From: Pseudomonadota bacterium
GTDB taxonomy: Bacteria; Pseudomonadota; Gammaproteobacteria; Steroidobacterales; Steroidobacteraceae
Length of the DNA stretch: 8,098 bases
NCBI GenBank assembly: GCA_021850555.1
Contig: JAJZLX010000128.1
Location: 1-8,098 of the forward strand
Direction: 5' to 3'
Each line of letters begins with the position of its first letter. Positions within the stretch are counted from its first letter, which is position 1. The position numbers and the translations under genes were made by a program. Positions 7,840 to 8,098 of the stretch are shown piece after piece. Below the pieces are notes generated by a model. The model did no database searches and was not told the origin of the DNA. It saw nothing but the letters and a program-made list of their open reading frames with translations.

Positions 7840-8098
7840 TCACCTCCGTCGACGTCCGCGATCGACTCGTCGAAGCCCTGGAGCTCGATCTCGTCGGACC
7901 GCGTGACGCGCATACACTCGCCGCAGAGCGTTTGCCGGGGTGGGTGCGGCCGTCGAACTGGTATCTGACCGGATTTTTGATTCCTTCGGGTACCGCATCG
8001 GAAAAGAGCTCCGATGCGGATGAGAACGAGGACTTTGATCTCGTTCCCGATTCGGCGGGGTTACCTGAAGAGTCGAATGAGGAGCGTAAGGCTGCGAA
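7836..8098 (+). CDS. drmA: DrmA, DISARM helicase, N-terminal part only
   Basis: The first 87 codons of a gene that runs off the right edge. The start MITSVDVRDRLVEALELDLVGP, followed by RPSNWYLTGFLIPSG at about residues 39-53, matches my recollection of the DrmA N-terminus, in which a short helical region precedes the WYLTGFL segment and an acidic variable linker (here residues 58-84, rich in D, E and S). DrmA is the DISARM superfamily 2 helicase that forms the core complex with DrmB (DUF1998) and engages foreign DNA. The helicase motifs lie beyond the window, so this call rests on the N-terminal signature and on position directly after drmMI. The ATGA overlap with drmMI and the AAGGA site support the start. 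The remainder should encode a protein of over 1000 residues, followed by drmB and drmC. Confidence 0.85.
   Translation, partial: MITSVDVRDRLVEALELDLVGPRDAHTLAAERLPGWVRPSNWYLTGFLIPSGTASEKSSDADENEDFDLVPDSAGLPEESNEERKAA
7993..8019 (+). repeat. Perfect 10-bp inverted repeat inside early drmA
   Basis: CCGCATCGGA (7993-8002) and TCCGATGCGG (8010-8019) are exact reverse complements around a 7-base loop. In RNA this is a strong hairpin beginning 157 bases into the drmA reading frame, in the part encoding the start of the acidic linker. No T-run follows within the visible sequence, so it is not an obvious terminator. It may be chance in GC-rich DNA, or it may influence translation or mRNA stability of drmA. 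Confidence 0.6.

Overview
The window comes from a GC-rich bacterial genome; the coding parts run at roughly 65-70% G+C in the stretches I counted by hand. A proteobacterium is plausible, but nothing here fixes the taxon. All recognisable genes lie on the + strand. I read the window as the 5' half of a class 1 DISARM anti-phage defence operon, cut off by the right edge.

Layout: bases 1-147 are the last 48 codons of an unidentified upstream gene, closed by a perfect 10-bp GC-rich hairpin with a GCAA tetraloop (167-190). About 365 bases without a convincing gene follow (191-555), including a small AT-rich patch near 285-332. The operon then starts at a GTG at 556 with drmD, a 1099-residue SNF2-type helicase/ATPase. 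Three bases after its stop comes drmMI, a 1326-residue N6-adenine DNA methyltransferase of the Eco57I/type IIG-like kind. Its last codons overlap the start of the third gene (ATGA). That gene is the first 87 codons of drmA, the DISARM helicase, which continues past base 8098.

How they work together: in class 1 DISARM the known order is drmD, drmMI, drmA, drmB, drmC. DrmMI marks host DNA by adenine methylation. DrmA with DrmB (DUF1998) forms the core that engages foreign DNA. DrmC is a phospholipase-D-fold protein and DrmD is an accessory SNF2 ATPase. The 3-base gap and the 4-base overlap imply one transcript with coupled translation. The methylase is made ahead of the DrmAB core, which would help protect the host. 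drmB and drmC are not visible and are predicted just downstream.

The system is therefore a known one. The points worth a second look are inside it: an apparently inactivated nuclease-like N-terminus in DrmMI, a G+C drop over the presumed target-recognition domain of DrmMI, a strong hairpin early in drmA, a long leader with no visible regulator, and an excess of the palindrome CTCGAG in the two complete genes.
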